DNA from: Blastocatellia bacterium AA13
GTDB taxonomy: Bacteria > Acidobacteriota > Blastocatellia > UBA7656
NCBI GenBank assembly: GCA_003222245.1
Contig: QHVH01000010.1
Coordinates: 118,323-182,322, forward strand
Direction: 5' to 3'
Length of the DNA stretch: 64,000 bases
A program made the translations under genes and the position numbers. This document shows, in pieces, positions 49,884 to 58,980 of the stretch. The first letter of the stretch is position 1. Every line of letters starts with the position of its first letter. A model generated the notes under the pieces. The model saw only the letters and a program-made list of their open reading frames with translations, did not search any database and was not told where the DNA came from.

Positions 49884-51557
49884 CTAATTGCCAACGGCGG
49901 AACTCAGGGCTGCTTCGGCCCTGCCACAGGTCCGCCACAGTTCAGGCTCAATTTGACAAAGCAATTGGACACAAGAATGCAGCCTCGCCATCTCATCCCC
50001 TTGCAATGACTGGAATGCAAGCTCAGTGACCCACTCCCCAACGAATCGGCACCAGTCATCTAACTCCCGATGAGCTGCCGCCGCGATTAGTCCGATAGTC
50101 AGAGCCTTATCTGCGAATATGTCCATAGATGATTCATGTCGATATCGGCGTGTTAAGAACTGCAATTCGGCAGCAAGTTCACCATTTCTTGTGACCGCGG
50201 CAACGCTCGCGAGTCCCATCAGGAGAGAGAATAGTTGGCCTTTGTGAGTGTCTTGACGGACTTGGTGTTTCACAGTCCGCAACGCTTTTGCGGCTAACTG
50301 CGCTTGTTGGGAGCCAATTCGAAAGATCAAACTGGAGTTCACGAGTGCCGTGAATGATTCTGTATGTAGTACCTCGGCGCCAAACTGTTCCTCAATCGCT
50401 TTTAACAACTCTGCGGGCAGTTCGCCGGAGGCTTCTAGATCCCCCTCAAGTGGACCCGGCAAGTACGGATGTAGGGATCTCAGGTACCAGGTGATCGCTG
50501 CAGGTCCTTCTCCAAAGAGCGTCTCTCGTAGTACCTTAGACTGAATTCTCGGATCATTCCGTCGGGCGGCGTTCATAATTCGACCGATGAACTCGGCTTT
50601 AAGCTGAGACCCCGAGGCATAGTCCGGAAGCCACCTTGGTTCTAGACGAAGGTCGGACAGAGTTTGAAGATAAAAGTGTCGTACTCTCACACCTGCAGCC
50701 CAACTCGAGAAGGTAGCAATATCAATGTGCGAATCTATGACGCACCGTTGTATGAGTGAAGCCTGTGCAATTGAGCCTAATCGGCGCCAGAATGGTGGTT
50801 TCGTGGGGACTACCCTTTTGCGAGAGCGTTCGCCATCAACAAGCATGGTCAATGACGATAAGAGATTAAACTGACTTTGATCATCGTCGGGATTATCCTC
50901 TCGAATCTGCTCAATGATCCTCTGCAAGAAAGGCTCAAGAATCGGTCGTTTATCAAGAATTGATAGCCCAATCTCGATGGCTCCAATTTGAGATATTCTG
51001 TCTCCAGCCGATTGAAGCCACTCATAGGCCTTAATTAGTTTCTCTTCCTCCATTTGTTCCGCGAGGCTCTCAGCGGAGATTGAGGAGTGTGAAGAGAGCA
51101 ATAAAGAGTATAGGAATCCATAATACGGGTTCCACGATATCAACTCGCGAATGTGCTCGCGGACTCGCCTTTGGGCATACTCCACGATGTTTTGACTGTC
51201 GTCATACTCTCCGACCAGGCGATCAAAATAGTGTGATGAAGTAGGAACCAGTATAGATAACTGACCCGTCCCTGCTGCCATTTCTGCGCGAACCAAAGCC
51301 GCCACTCGAATCAGCGTCGCCTTGATCTCGGTGTGCAGTAGTGCCATTTCGTCGTCCGTTAGGGCATGAGCTGCAACCGCCTCTCGCCATCGCTTCCTAG
51401 CTTGGTTTGATAGATTCACTTCTGCAGCAATTCGGTCCAGCCCCGCAATGCGCTCGCTTCGGTCTTCAGACAAAGTGGCGCAGTCAGGCAGGAGAAACCG
51501 GCGTTCACCGCAAGACAAGAAAAGCTGGTAGCCAGCATCTCTTTCTACGATTTGCAC
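49884..51557 (-). CDS. Partner protein of the esterase-TPR-PIN locus, unknown function
   Basis: 557 residues from GTG 51557, which has GAGG about 9 nt upstream. N-terminal about 45 residues form a small beta-rich unit (VERDAGYQLFLSCGERRFLLPD), the rest is helical with no recognised domain. A second frame just upstream starts at ATG 51624, 8 nt after the PIN-gene stop, and reads MSERANERTFIVLNAEEW; the real frame also has AEEW just before the GTG, suggesting that the true N-terminus was MSERANERTFIVLNAEEW followed by a frameshift into LVQIVERDAG. It lies 77 bp after the PIN gene on the same strand and likely works with it. Confidence 0.6.
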   Translation of the reverse strand: MQIVERDAGYQLFLSCGERRFLLPDCATLSEDRSERIAGLDRIAAEVNLSNQARKRWREAVAAHALTDDEMALLHTEIKATLIRVAALVRAEMAAGTGQLSILVPTSSHYFDRLVGEYDDSQNIVEYAQRRVREHIRELISWNPYYGFLYSLLLSSHSSISAESLAEQMEEEKLIKAYEWLQSAGDRISQIGAIEIGLSILDKRPILEPFLQRIIEQIREDNPDDDQSQFNLLSSLTMLVDGERSRKRVVPTKPPFWRRLGSIAQASLIQRCVIDSHIDIATFSSWAAGVRVRHFYLQTLSDLRLEPRWLPDYASGSQLKAEFIGRIMNAARRNDPRIQSKVLRETLFGEGPAAITWYLRSLHPYLPGPLEGDLEASGELPAELLKAIEEQFGAEVLHTESFTALVNSSLIFRIGSQQAQLAAKALRTVKHQVRQDTHKGQLFSLLMGLASVAAVTRNGELAAELQFLTRRYRHESSMDIFADKALTIGLIAAAAHRELDDWCRFVGEWVTELAFQSLQGDEMARLHSCVQLLCQIEPELWRTCGRAEAALSSAVGN

Positions 51558-51634
51558 TAGCCATTCCTCTGCCTCGCCACTCTTCAGCGTTCAGAACGAT
51601 AAAAGTACGTTCATTCGCCCTTTCAGACATGCTG

Positions 51635-53269
51635 TCAACTCCTCGCCAAATCGCTGTCAGCCACCTGTGCGATTAATTCCTTCGTTTTATCGATGATCCA
51701 CTTGAAGAGGTCCGGACTCTCCTCCCCGAGTCTTGTCAACACGCGTTCATCAAGCCACATAAAATATCTCTGTCGGACCTCTGATGTGAGCCCCGGAGGT
51801 GCCCCTAACAACGAGAATATTTCATTCCCATACCAGAACAGCGCTGTGCCCTTGATAGGTTCGTCGTGCAGGCTGTGAGTCCAACCTCGTGGGTCCAACA
51901 GCGCGAGCAGCCAGTCTGATTTCGCTCGACTTGTTGCATCGTCATTTTCTGGACGCCACTGGCTTTTCAGCGCATCCGAAAACGTTTGCATAACTCCAGC
52001 AAGCCAAGAGGCTTCTTCCGGAAGCTGCAGGAAATGGCTCATTCGTAGCGCCAAGAGATTTTCACGAATGGCTCTTAGTTCAGCGGTCTCGACAACTTGG
52101 CTATTAGCTGTGGTCGCCGAAGATAGGTAGTGCTCGATCTCAACTGTGGTTACAGGGATGAATATATAGCCAGCGCGGCGGAGCTTCGTCTGACAATCAA
52201 GCATTTGATCCAGCGTAATCGTGCCTTTCGAGTAGATTTGATGGAGTACATCCAGAGTAGTAAGAATCGGGATCTGGCCAGGTTGGAAGTGTAAAAATCT
52301 GTTCAGAGACCGATCATCCACAATGATTACCTCGGCATCTTTTGCCAGGTCAAATAGGCTCCATCTGGGATGACTTCGTTGCCTAAGCCCCTCTTCTTCT
52401 TCGCTGTTTTGCATTTGTCCGAGTTTGACTTTTCCACTCTGTATGCTGGACGCCAGGAAGATTCGGACCTTTTCTATAACCGTTGTTGCCTGTTCCGAGA
52501 ACTGTTCGTAACGAAGCAGCGCGTCAATCTCGTGCGTTGTGCTTTTGGAAACGTATGCTTCTAAGCCCGCCGGTCGAAGCTTCTCGAGCAATCCTAAATG
52601 TTGGAGATATGTGACAGCTATGTCATCCAGATAAAGCTTTGCGCCATCGGCGATATCTGGCTGCTCAGGCCATTCCCTTTCATGTAAGTGAAGATAGGAA
52701 CGCGCGCGTTTTTCTTCCGCCGCTGTAAGCTGGCCCATTTGCATCAGCTTATTGACGACGCTGGAACAACTGCAAAGGTGGTGGTAATAAGCGGAAAGAT
52801 CCGCCTCCTCGTCCATCAGAGAACCTACACGATGGACTGGCCATGGCCTGACTATTACTCTCTGAATGTCGTCGCCGGAATCATTATCGGAGGACTCGGC
52901 AATTAGTGAGGCCAAGTTCTCTCCGATTTCAGCCGCAAGATCTGTGTCTACACGGGCGATGCTCCTAAAATCCTTAAGAGCGCCAGTGGCCAAGAGATCC
53001 CGTATTCTGGAGGCGTCTCGTGTCTTGCTCGGCTGGTGAAACGCGATCCTCTGGCGCTCCTCAAAGAGCCACTCAAGCGTGGAGTGCGGAATCAACACGC
53101 AATCAAAAGAGCCAAGCGCTACTTCGAGGAGATCGAGGTACGCGAACGTGAGCAGGGCTGTAGGATCAACGGCAATAACTCGATAATCATAGGTCAATAA
53201 TTGTCGCGACCCGCTGTAGGCGGGCACAAGAGCACTGTTTTCTGATGTCCGGTTCAGACGGGTTCGCAA
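51635..53269 (-). CDS. PIN-like nuclease part of a frameshifted esterase-TPR-PIN protein
   Basis: 544 residues. Two regions look PIN-like: near residues 30-75 (VIAVDPTALLTFAYLDLLE followed by VLIPHSTLEWLFEERQ) and near 225-330 (LDDIAVTYLQHLGLLEKL, THEIDALL, EVIIVDDRSLNR, ILTTLDVLH), with acidic residues at positions expected for a metal-dependent ribonuclease. The first codons overlap the end of the TPR frame by 83 bp, and the natural continuation of that frame (LFLLPAFANPSEPD) into LVPAYSGSRQLL here indicates that both are pieces of one protein split by a +1 or -2 shift near 53235. As a separate gene it has no clear RBS. Confidence 0.6.
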   Translation of the reverse strand: MRTRLNRTSENSALVPAYSGSRQLLTYDYRVIAVDPTALLTFAYLDLLEVALGSFDCVLIPHSTLEWLFEERQRIAFHQPSKTRDASRIRDLLATGALKDFRSIARVDTDLAAEIGENLASLIAESSDNDSGDDIQRVIVRPWPVHRVGSLMDEEADLSAYYHHLCSCSSVVNKLMQMGQLTAAEEKRARSYLHLHEREWPEQPDIADGAKLYLDDIAVTYLQHLGLLEKLRPAGLEAYVSKSTTHEIDALLRYEQFSEQATTVIEKVRIFLASSIQSGKVKLGQMQNSEEEEGLRQRSHPRWSLFDLAKDAEVIIVDDRSLNRFLHFQPGQIPILTTLDVLHQIYSKGTITLDQMLDCQTKLRRAGYIFIPVTTVEIEHYLSSATTANSQVVETAELRAIRENLLALRMSHFLQLPEEASWLAGVMQTFSDALKSQWRPENDDATSRAKSDWLLALLDPRGWTHSLHDEPIKGTALFWYGNEIFSLLGAPPGLTSEVRQRYFMWLDERVLTRLGEESPDLFKWIIDKTKELIAQVADSDLARS

Positions 53270-55100
53270 AGGCCGGCAAGAGGAACAGCTTGATGAGCGA
53301 GCTATTCAGAATATCGGCTGCGCCAAAAATCGGCAGATTCCCCTCCCTCACTTCACGCCAGGTCTCGGCCTCACGTCGATTCCACTCCGGAGCTCGTTCA
53401 AGTAGCTCCTTGAGCGATCCCTTTTGCACTGGCCCCGTTTCATCTGAAAGATCGGCTGCCCGTTGTAGCCATAGCGAAACCTCTTCGGAGTCCTCCCAAC
53501 CGGCGGTCGTCGCTATGCTGTAGGCCCAGACCAGAATGTTAGGATTGTTAGGTTCCATCGCTACAGCCCGTTGAACAAGGTCCTTGACGCGAGGTGAGGC
53601 TAATGAAATGCCTAGTTGCGCCGCCTTGATCATCTCGGCGGCATTCCTCTTCTCCCTGTTGGCCCACTCCTGTTCGAAAAAGGGCAACAGGGTTTCCCAT
53701 TGTCCAGAGGCAATTGCCAGTTGAACGGCAAGAGCCCGCCGATTTGGATCATCAACATTCATTCGCAACTTGTTCAACTCGGCTTCAGATTCCGCTAACG
53801 ATCCATTGCGATAGAGACACCAACTCCAAAATAGCTGGAGGTTATCGGATTGCTTGAGAAACTCCGGATATTTTCTTAGAAGTGTGTCGAGTTCGGCGTG
53901 GCGACTGGACGCACCTAATGCGCGTGCGAGCCGCTCGCAATCTTTGACCGCTTTCGTCCGCTCGAATAATAATCGAGCGAAATGGCCTAATTGAGACGGT
54001 TCACCCCTTTCGTCAAGTAGCTGGACCAGGCTAACAAGGGCGCCTATGTGGCCCTCTCTTTCAAACTCCTCCCTAAGGCGATGTATTGGATCAGCCTCGG
54101 CGGTTGCCGCGATCATCCTCCGAAGTTCGGCTTGCTCTGTACCTGCTAATCCTTGCTCCATTAGAATGCCCAAACGTTTTTCACCTTCCTCCGGCAACCC
54201 GGCCGAAATTAGCATATTGATCTCTATGAGGTTTATCGACCTCCTATCGAGATGGTCATATAGCTGGGCACGGTGCCTATCAATGTAGGCTGCGACTTCT
54301 TTCGGGCTCTTCTGGGTAAGCGCAAGCGAAAAGCGAGCTAGGGCTGCGTCGCGAGACTTGCCGCTTGAAAGGGCGGTCTGCCGGTCGATTTCGCGTTCAA
54401 CCTCAACGAGATCCAGCTCGATGCCAAATTGGAGAGCCAAATGAAGCCGTCGGAGTGAGTGTCGCGGCTCGCGCATGCTCTTTTTTAGTTTTTCACGACC
54501 CTCACAGTGCAGTTCCGGGTCGCGGAGCTCTAGCCAGAGAGCGTAATCGTCGGCCGCATTTGCGACTTCTGCACAGGCGAGTTGACGCGTTGCAAGAGCG
54601 CTCTTTCGCATCAGCTCTTGAGCTTTCCGTCGGTGCGTTAGCGAAGTCGCATCTCCAGCGAGTGGAAACGAACCGGCTTCGAACGGCATTTGTTGAAGGA
54701 CCACGGATCTGAGTTCCTCTGGAATTGCTTGAACCAGATTGGCCATTGCGCCAACGTGCAAGAGAACGGGACTTTGTTGAAAATCGTCCTCATGTAACGC
54801 ATTTACATGATCGAGAGCTTTCTCCCACTGTCCCAAGTCGAAGAGATTCTTGATTAGGACGAATTTGCCATCGGCGTCCAGCTCTGAGAACTGAAGATGG
54901 GCTGTTAACAACCAATCAGCCGCTGCAGCTGCTCCTTTATAGTGAGTCACTATTGAGAATGCAGCGGACCTTGAACCCGGCGAGTCGATTTCCCAAGGCT
55001 TCATCAAAGCCTCTTCTGGGGTGCGCTTACTGGAAATAACAAATGCGTCTGCAAGGGTGATTGTTTGGTCGTCACAAAGTTGTTTGCATGACTCAACCAT
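53187..55100 (-). CDS. TPR-like middle part of a frameshifted esterase-TPR-PIN protein
   Basis: 637 residues, entirely helical with TPR/SEL1-like pairs (GAAAAADWLLTAHLQFSELD, FDLGQWEKALDHVNALHEDD, ERLARALGASSRHAELDTLL, LAIASGQWETLLPFFEQEW). No catalytic motif. Both ends overlap other frames (by 97 bp upstream and 83 bp downstream), and the reading sense runs on through each overlap, so it is best seen as the central part of one gene broken by two shifts. Base composition is lower in GC than the genes before 48 kb. Confidence 0.6.
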   Translation of the reverse strand: MVESCKQLCDDQTITLADAFVISSKRTPEEALMKPWEIDSPGSRSAAFSIVTHYKGAAAAADWLLTAHLQFSELDADGKFVLIKNLFDLGQWEKALDHVNALHEDDFQQSPVLLHVGAMANLVQAIPEELRSVVLQQMPFEAGSFPLAGDATSLTHRRKAQELMRKSALATRQLACAEVANAADDYALWLELRDPELHCEGREKLKKSMREPRHSLRRLHLALQFGIELDLVEVEREIDRQTALSSGKSRDAALARFSLALTQKSPKEVAAYIDRHRAQLYDHLDRRSINLIEINMLISAGLPEEGEKRLGILMEQGLAGTEQAELRRMIAATAEADPIHRLREEFEREGHIGALVSLVQLLDERGEPSQLGHFARLLFERTKAVKDCERLARALGASSRHAELDTLLRKYPEFLKQSDNLQLFWSWCLYRNGSLAESEAELNKLRMNVDDPNRRALAVQLAIASGQWETLLPFFEQEWANREKRNAAEMIKAAQLGISLASPRVKDLVQRAVAMEPNNPNILVWAYSIATTAGWEDSEEVSLWLQRAADLSDETGPVQKGSLKELLERAPEWNRREAETWREVREGNLPIFGAADILNSSLIKLFLLPAFANPSEPDIRKQCSCARLQRVATIIDL

Positions 55101-55980
55101 TCGTCGGATTTGCCGCTGTTGTCACCGATTGCAATGACGCGGGCGCACCAAGCAAGCGCGATCCCCTTAGTTGAGTCCGACCCTCCCGCGAACTCACCAT
55201 TCAATATTTTCCCTGCCAACCTCGAGGCGTTCTCCCAGCGCGAAAATCCTATGAAGAAACGCGCACGCCGCAGAGTACACAAGTCTTTCTGAATCAAATT
55301 ATCGATAATCGTTTGTGGGAATTCGGGAACCTGTCTTCCTATGGGTCGAGCATCGTTCTTGAGACGATCTACTAATCTACTAACGATTTCATAACCTTGG
55401 TTTGATATTTCCTCCCTCAAACGAGAATGTTGCTCCTGGGTCAATGAAGTCAGGGACCTGATACCGTCTCGGTTCTCCTCCAGAATCTCCATCACGCGAC
55501 CAACCCTTGCGGTGTTGAGAGGTTGCGTTATGAAGTTACGAATATGCACGTAAATCTCGGACGAGCGATCCTTCGGTTTGCAAATGCTTATATGATCCGC
55601 ATCGATGGGTATGGGACGGAGAGGCAACCCTGGGTCGCTACTGTCGGGTTTGACGAGCAACCCTAATGCGCGGAGCGATCGAGTCTCGGTGAGAATGAGA
55701 TGTGCGATTCCGAGTGAGACGGCCCGTTCGCGGTACCAAAAATTAAGGTCTCTAAGATTGGGGTCATTTCTAACAAGGCACGCGGTTGCTGCGGAAGGTC
55801 GGACTATTATGCGGAGACGATCTGCCAGGATAGCTGCACCTGAACCAGCGTGAGGAGTTGCAAGGAAGGCTACGCGTCGAACTCGCTCCAGAAAACTCGC
55901 CGCCTCTTGGCGCCGATGCGAATCGCTGTCAGCGACTCGCAAGAGCTGTTTGATAACAAGACCGCCAAAGCTGTGAGGGC
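55004..55980 (-). pseudogene. 5'-truncated alpha/beta-hydrolase (lipase/esterase) part of the esterase-TPR-PIN protein
   Basis: The frame is open from 56074 to 55004. Hydrolase sequence begins at HSFGGLVIKQLLR (nucleophile elbow, serine codon at 55972-55970) and goes on with FLATPHAGSG and, near residue 110 after the elbow, DADHISICKPKDRSSEIYVHI, which carries the catalytic His. About 100 residues normally present before the elbow, including the oxyanion-hole HG, are absent, and sequence left of the elbow (RPLSRP) is not hydrolase-like. The C-terminal part turns into helical repeats and runs into the TPR frame through a -1 or +2 shift near 55095. The gene is therefore truncated and frameshifted. 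Confidence 0.65.
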
Positions 55981-56042
55981 GACTAAGAGGTCGAAAGCAA
56001 AATGCGCTTTGGGATGAGTTCCGGCCCCTCGAGCACTGGTAG

Positions 56043-56605
56043 GCTGGTCGCGAATACGGGAAAATAGCAGAGAACTACAGCCAACTCGTAATTAACTATG
56101 AGCATAAGAGAGCCTTCGATACCGCAGAAGACTTTCATATATGCGAGATGGAGATGCGCCGGAAAAAAAGGGGCTTAAAGTCCCCCCGGGCTGGAAGCGG
56201 TCGTTAAGAGAATGGATGAATTCCGATTCCGTCTATCGGGTTTTGAATCAATACGGAACCAGTTACTGGCAGGCATTGCTTGTTCTTGGCGGAATGATCT
56301 TACTCTTCTCTTGGGTCTTCCTTTTCTCTGGATTCCAACCTAATAAGGAGTACTCCACCAGCTCAAATCGAGTAATCGAGTACGTTTTCACATAGGACTC
56401 CTCGCGTTGGGTCTCCCTCGGCGAATTCATCGCTGATTACTGCAAGGCGGGCGTGTACACGCTTTCGATTATCACATTCCAGCGAGAACGCTTTTATGAA
56501 CCAGCAAACGATTCGTCACGCTTCTGGCTTTTCATTTCGGTCTTTGTCTTGACAGGCCAAGTGGCGATGGTTCTCCTAGCCGTGCGGAGACGTTTCAAGA
56601 GATGA
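56043..56605 (+). pseudogene. Remnant of a membrane protein (C-terminal region of a pentapeptide-repeat/ion-channel-like protein)
   Basis: Plus strand. The first frame (from 56043 after an in-frame TAG) reads EYGKIAENYSQLVINYEHKR, then AFDTAEDFHICEMEMRRK, typical of the segment before the membrane part of such proteins. At A7 (56163-56169) the frame shifts to one reading GWKRSLREWMNSDSVYRVLN, then QYGTSYWQALLVLGGMILLF with a membrane helix. That frame has a TAG at 56393-56395 but carries on to 56605 with WVSLGEFIADYCKAGVYTLS and a second helix ending AVRRRFKR. So there are three lesions: a 5' truncation, one frameshift and one nonsense codon. The N-terminal repeats are absent. Confidence 0.6.
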
Positions 56606-56943
56606 ATGGGAAACACGTTGGTCTAATTCACGCGTTCTCTTTACAAAGAGAGCTGAGAGAAAAGAGATCCTTGGTGATCACCTCAGAACGGGCCATACAT
56701 GATCACTTCAATTCATGGGGCGACCGCATCGGGTAGCGACACGTGAGTCTGCTCACCATCCAGAGAGTCAAAATCGTCGCCACGTGGCGAAGACAATGAT
56801 CGTACTTGTTAATCCGCCTTGAAATACAGGCTTAATCCTAAAGGGGCCCGCGAGGGAACAAGGGCCAGAGCCACTGTGGCGAAAATCGAGTGCATCGCCG
56901 TGATCACGCGACACGGTTGCCCACTCAGTGGTAGAGTTGGAAA
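56606..56943. other. Region upstream of the retron RNA
   Basis: No gene recognised. Contains three GTGATCAC or TGATCA palindromes (near 56674, 56700 and 56901). It should hold the promoter of the retron RNA, but I could not pick a convincing -35/-10 pair. Confidence 0.3.
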
Positions 56944-57071
56944 GACTCACCGGTAGATTTTGTGCCATGCTTCGTGGCATTTGAAACAAATGTGAGAGGG
57001 TATGCCGACATAGCCTTGCGACTTGCTCTCTACCATGCAATATGACTTTCGCGTAGGAGTACCGGTGGGTC
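56944..57071 (+). ncRNA. Predicted retron msr-msd non-coding RNA
   Basis: Inverted repeats a1 GACTCACCGGTA (56944-56955) and a2 TACCGGTGGGTC (57060-57071) pair over 12 bp with one G-T pair. Directly after a1 comes G56956, placed like the branching G of known retrons (a1 ending TA, then G, a2 beginning TA). Inside are small hairpins TGCCA-TGCTTCG-TGGCA (56963-56979) and CATTTG-AAA-CAAATG (56978-56992), fitting msr, and a longer imperfect hairpin (about 57014-57057, CCTTGCGA with TCGCGTAGG and inner TTGC/GCAA), fitting msd. a2 ends 18 nt before the RT start. All is by eye; RNA folding was not run. Confidence 0.65.
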
Positions 57072-57089
57072 GTCCTTACCCAGTTACCC

Positions 57090-58838
57090 ATGTCCAGACT
57101 TGCCAGTCTAAAGGCCGCGACATCGTTGAGCGACGTGGCGAAGCTGCTGGCTTTCAAGCCGAAGGCTGTCTCTTACATCTTGTACAAGCAACCGGCTGCG
57201 ACGAAGTACAGGACCTTCCAGATTCCCAAACGGAATGGAGGGGAACGAACGATCAAGGCGCCTGATGAGGCGTTGAAGCTCCTACAGCGCAGGTTATCCG
57301 AACTCCTACAGGACTGCGTCGATGAAATCAACACGGTCAAGCAGCGCAAGGATCGGACCGCGCACGGCTTCAAGCGCAAACGGTCGATTATTACCAACGC
57401 CCGACAGCACCGCCACCGCCGGTGGGTCTTCAATGTCGACCTAGAAGATTTCTTCCCATCGATCAACTTCGGCAGGGTGCGTGGATTTTTCCTCAAGAAC
57501 CGAGATTTCGAGCTGCACGAGGACGTTGCGACGGTGATCGCGCAGATCGCGTGTCACGAGAATGCGCTGCCACAAGGAAGCCCCTGCTCGCCGGTCATCT
57601 CCAATCTCGTCGCCCACTTGCTCGATATGCGCCTAGTGAGGCTCGCATCCGACGCCGGGTGCACGTATTCTCGGTACGCAGACGACCTCACGTTCTCGAC
57701 CAACAAAAGGGAGTTCCCGGCGAACATCGCAGTGTCGTCAGGTAATGAGGGCGACGCCTCCCATTTGTGGTTGCCAGGCGAAGCACTGCGCAAGGTGATC
57801 AAGCGCACCGGCTTCCGCATCAACGCGAAGAAGACGCACCAAATGTACCGAGCCTCCCGGCAGAATGTAACGGGCCTCGTCGTCAACAAGAAGATCAACG
57901 TGCGATGGGAGTACCGGCATAACGTACGCGCGATGGTACATAGCCTGGTTAGAACGGGCGCATTTCAGATACTTGGCGTGACATCAAAGGACGGACACGC
58001 GGTCTTGGAGAAGCGACCTGGCGATCTGAACGAGCTCCACGGCATGCTGGGCTTTATCTATAGCATAGACGTCTACAACAAGACTCACCCATCGGACGCC
58101 TTCGCCGAGGGGATGTCAGCGAGCGAAAAGGTCTACCGAGAGTTTCTGATTTACAGCACTTTCTACGCCGCTGAGGCACCTATAGTTATCTGTGAGGGAG
58201 AAACCGACAACGTCTATCTGACGCACGCAATCAGGAGCCTCGCAGCGGAATTCCCGTCTCTGGCGGAGGTTAGGTCGGACGGAAAGATTCATTTGAGGGT
58301 TAGACTCTACAAATATCCACACTCGAGCACCGCGAGACTGCTAGGTCTCAATGACGGCGGCAGCGGGGTGCTGAGCAAATTCATCGCGGCCTACAAGAAG
58401 GAGACCAAGCACTTCACGGCGCCCGGGCTAACAGATGCGGTGGTTATCCTGTATGACAACGACGCCGGTGCTAAAGGCATCCGGCAGGCCATAAAGAATG
58501 TCTCCGGGGTAAAGGCCACCGGAGACGAGCCCTTCGTTCATGTCATTAAGAACCTGTATGCCGTGTCAACGCCAGTTGAAGCTCCGGCGACTCAGTCAAA
58601 GATTGAGGACTTTTTCGATGCCACGATCAAGGCGACGGTGATCGACGGCAAGATGTTTAACGAGGGCGACGGCTTCAATGCGGACCAGCACTACGGCAAG
58701 AAGGTCTTCGCGCAGCAGGTCGTCCGGTCGAAGGCTGATATAATCGACTTCACAGGTTTCCGTGCGCTCCTGACTAACCTGACCGAGGCCATCAACTCGC
58801 ATAAGGCGTCCGTTGTTCCCCAACCGCCTGAACCCTGA
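57090..58838 (+). CDS. Retron-type reverse transcriptase fused to a C-terminal TOPRIM domain
   Basis: 582 residues. The RT part (about 1-310) starts with the retron-type SDVAKLLAFKPKAVSYILYK and TFQIPKRNGGERTIKAP, then GFKRKRSIITNA, NVDLEDFFPSI (D117), LPQGSPCSPVISN, the catalytic YADD (Y196, D198, D199), FRINAKKTHQMYR, and VTGLVVNKKINV typical of retrons. The C-terminal part (about 360-560) has PIVICEGETDNVYL (E369, E371) and VILYDNDAGAKG (D456, D458), the Glu and DxD of TOPRIM nuclease/primase domains. RT-TOPRIM fusions have been noted among retron subtypes. The RT would make msDNA from the adjacent RNA, and TOPRIM is the likely effector in anti-phage defence. No separate ATPase or effector gene follows. 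RBS is not evident. Confidence 0.85.
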   Translation: MSRLASLKAATSLSDVAKLLAFKPKAVSYILYKQPAATKYRTFQIPKRNGGERTIKAPDEALKLLQRRLSELLQDCVDEINTVKQRKDRTAHGFKRKRSIITNARQHRHRRWVFNVDLEDFFPSINFGRVRGFFLKNRDFELHEDVATVIAQIACHENALPQGSPCSPVISNLVAHLLDMRLVRLASDAGCTYSRYADDLTFSTNKREFPANIAVSSGNEGDASHLWLPGEALRKVIKRTGFRINAKKTHQMYRASRQNVTGLVVNKKINVRWEYRHNVRAMVHSLVRTGAFQILGVTSKDGHAVLEKRPGDLNELHGMLGFIYSIDVYNKTHPSDAFAEGMSASEKVYREFLIYSTFYAAEAPIVICEGETDNVYLTHAIRSLAAEFPSLAEVRSDGKIHLRVRLYKYPHSSTARLLGLNDGGSGVLSKFIAAYKKETKHFTAPGLTDAVVILYDNDAGAKGIRQAIKNVSGVKATGDEPFVHVIKNLYAVSTPVEAPATQSKIEDFFDATIKATVIDGKMFNEGDGFNADQHYGKKVFAQQVVRSKADIIDFTGFRALLTNLTEAINSHKASVVPQPPEP

Positions 58839-58980
58839 ACCGCTCCTGTATACGAATGGTGCTTGTGAAAGCCGATGCGCGTGTCCCACATCAACGGATC
58901 TAGAGTGGCGAACAGCTCAAGACAGCACTCAGGAAAACTGCGCTCCTGGTGGAGACTTTCAATCCTAATGCTTTGGGTCC

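Noticed and set aside
57023..57265. 80-codon plus-strand frame overlapping the RT start
   Set aside because: It lies across the predicted msd and the RT N-terminus in another frame; shadow of the retron.
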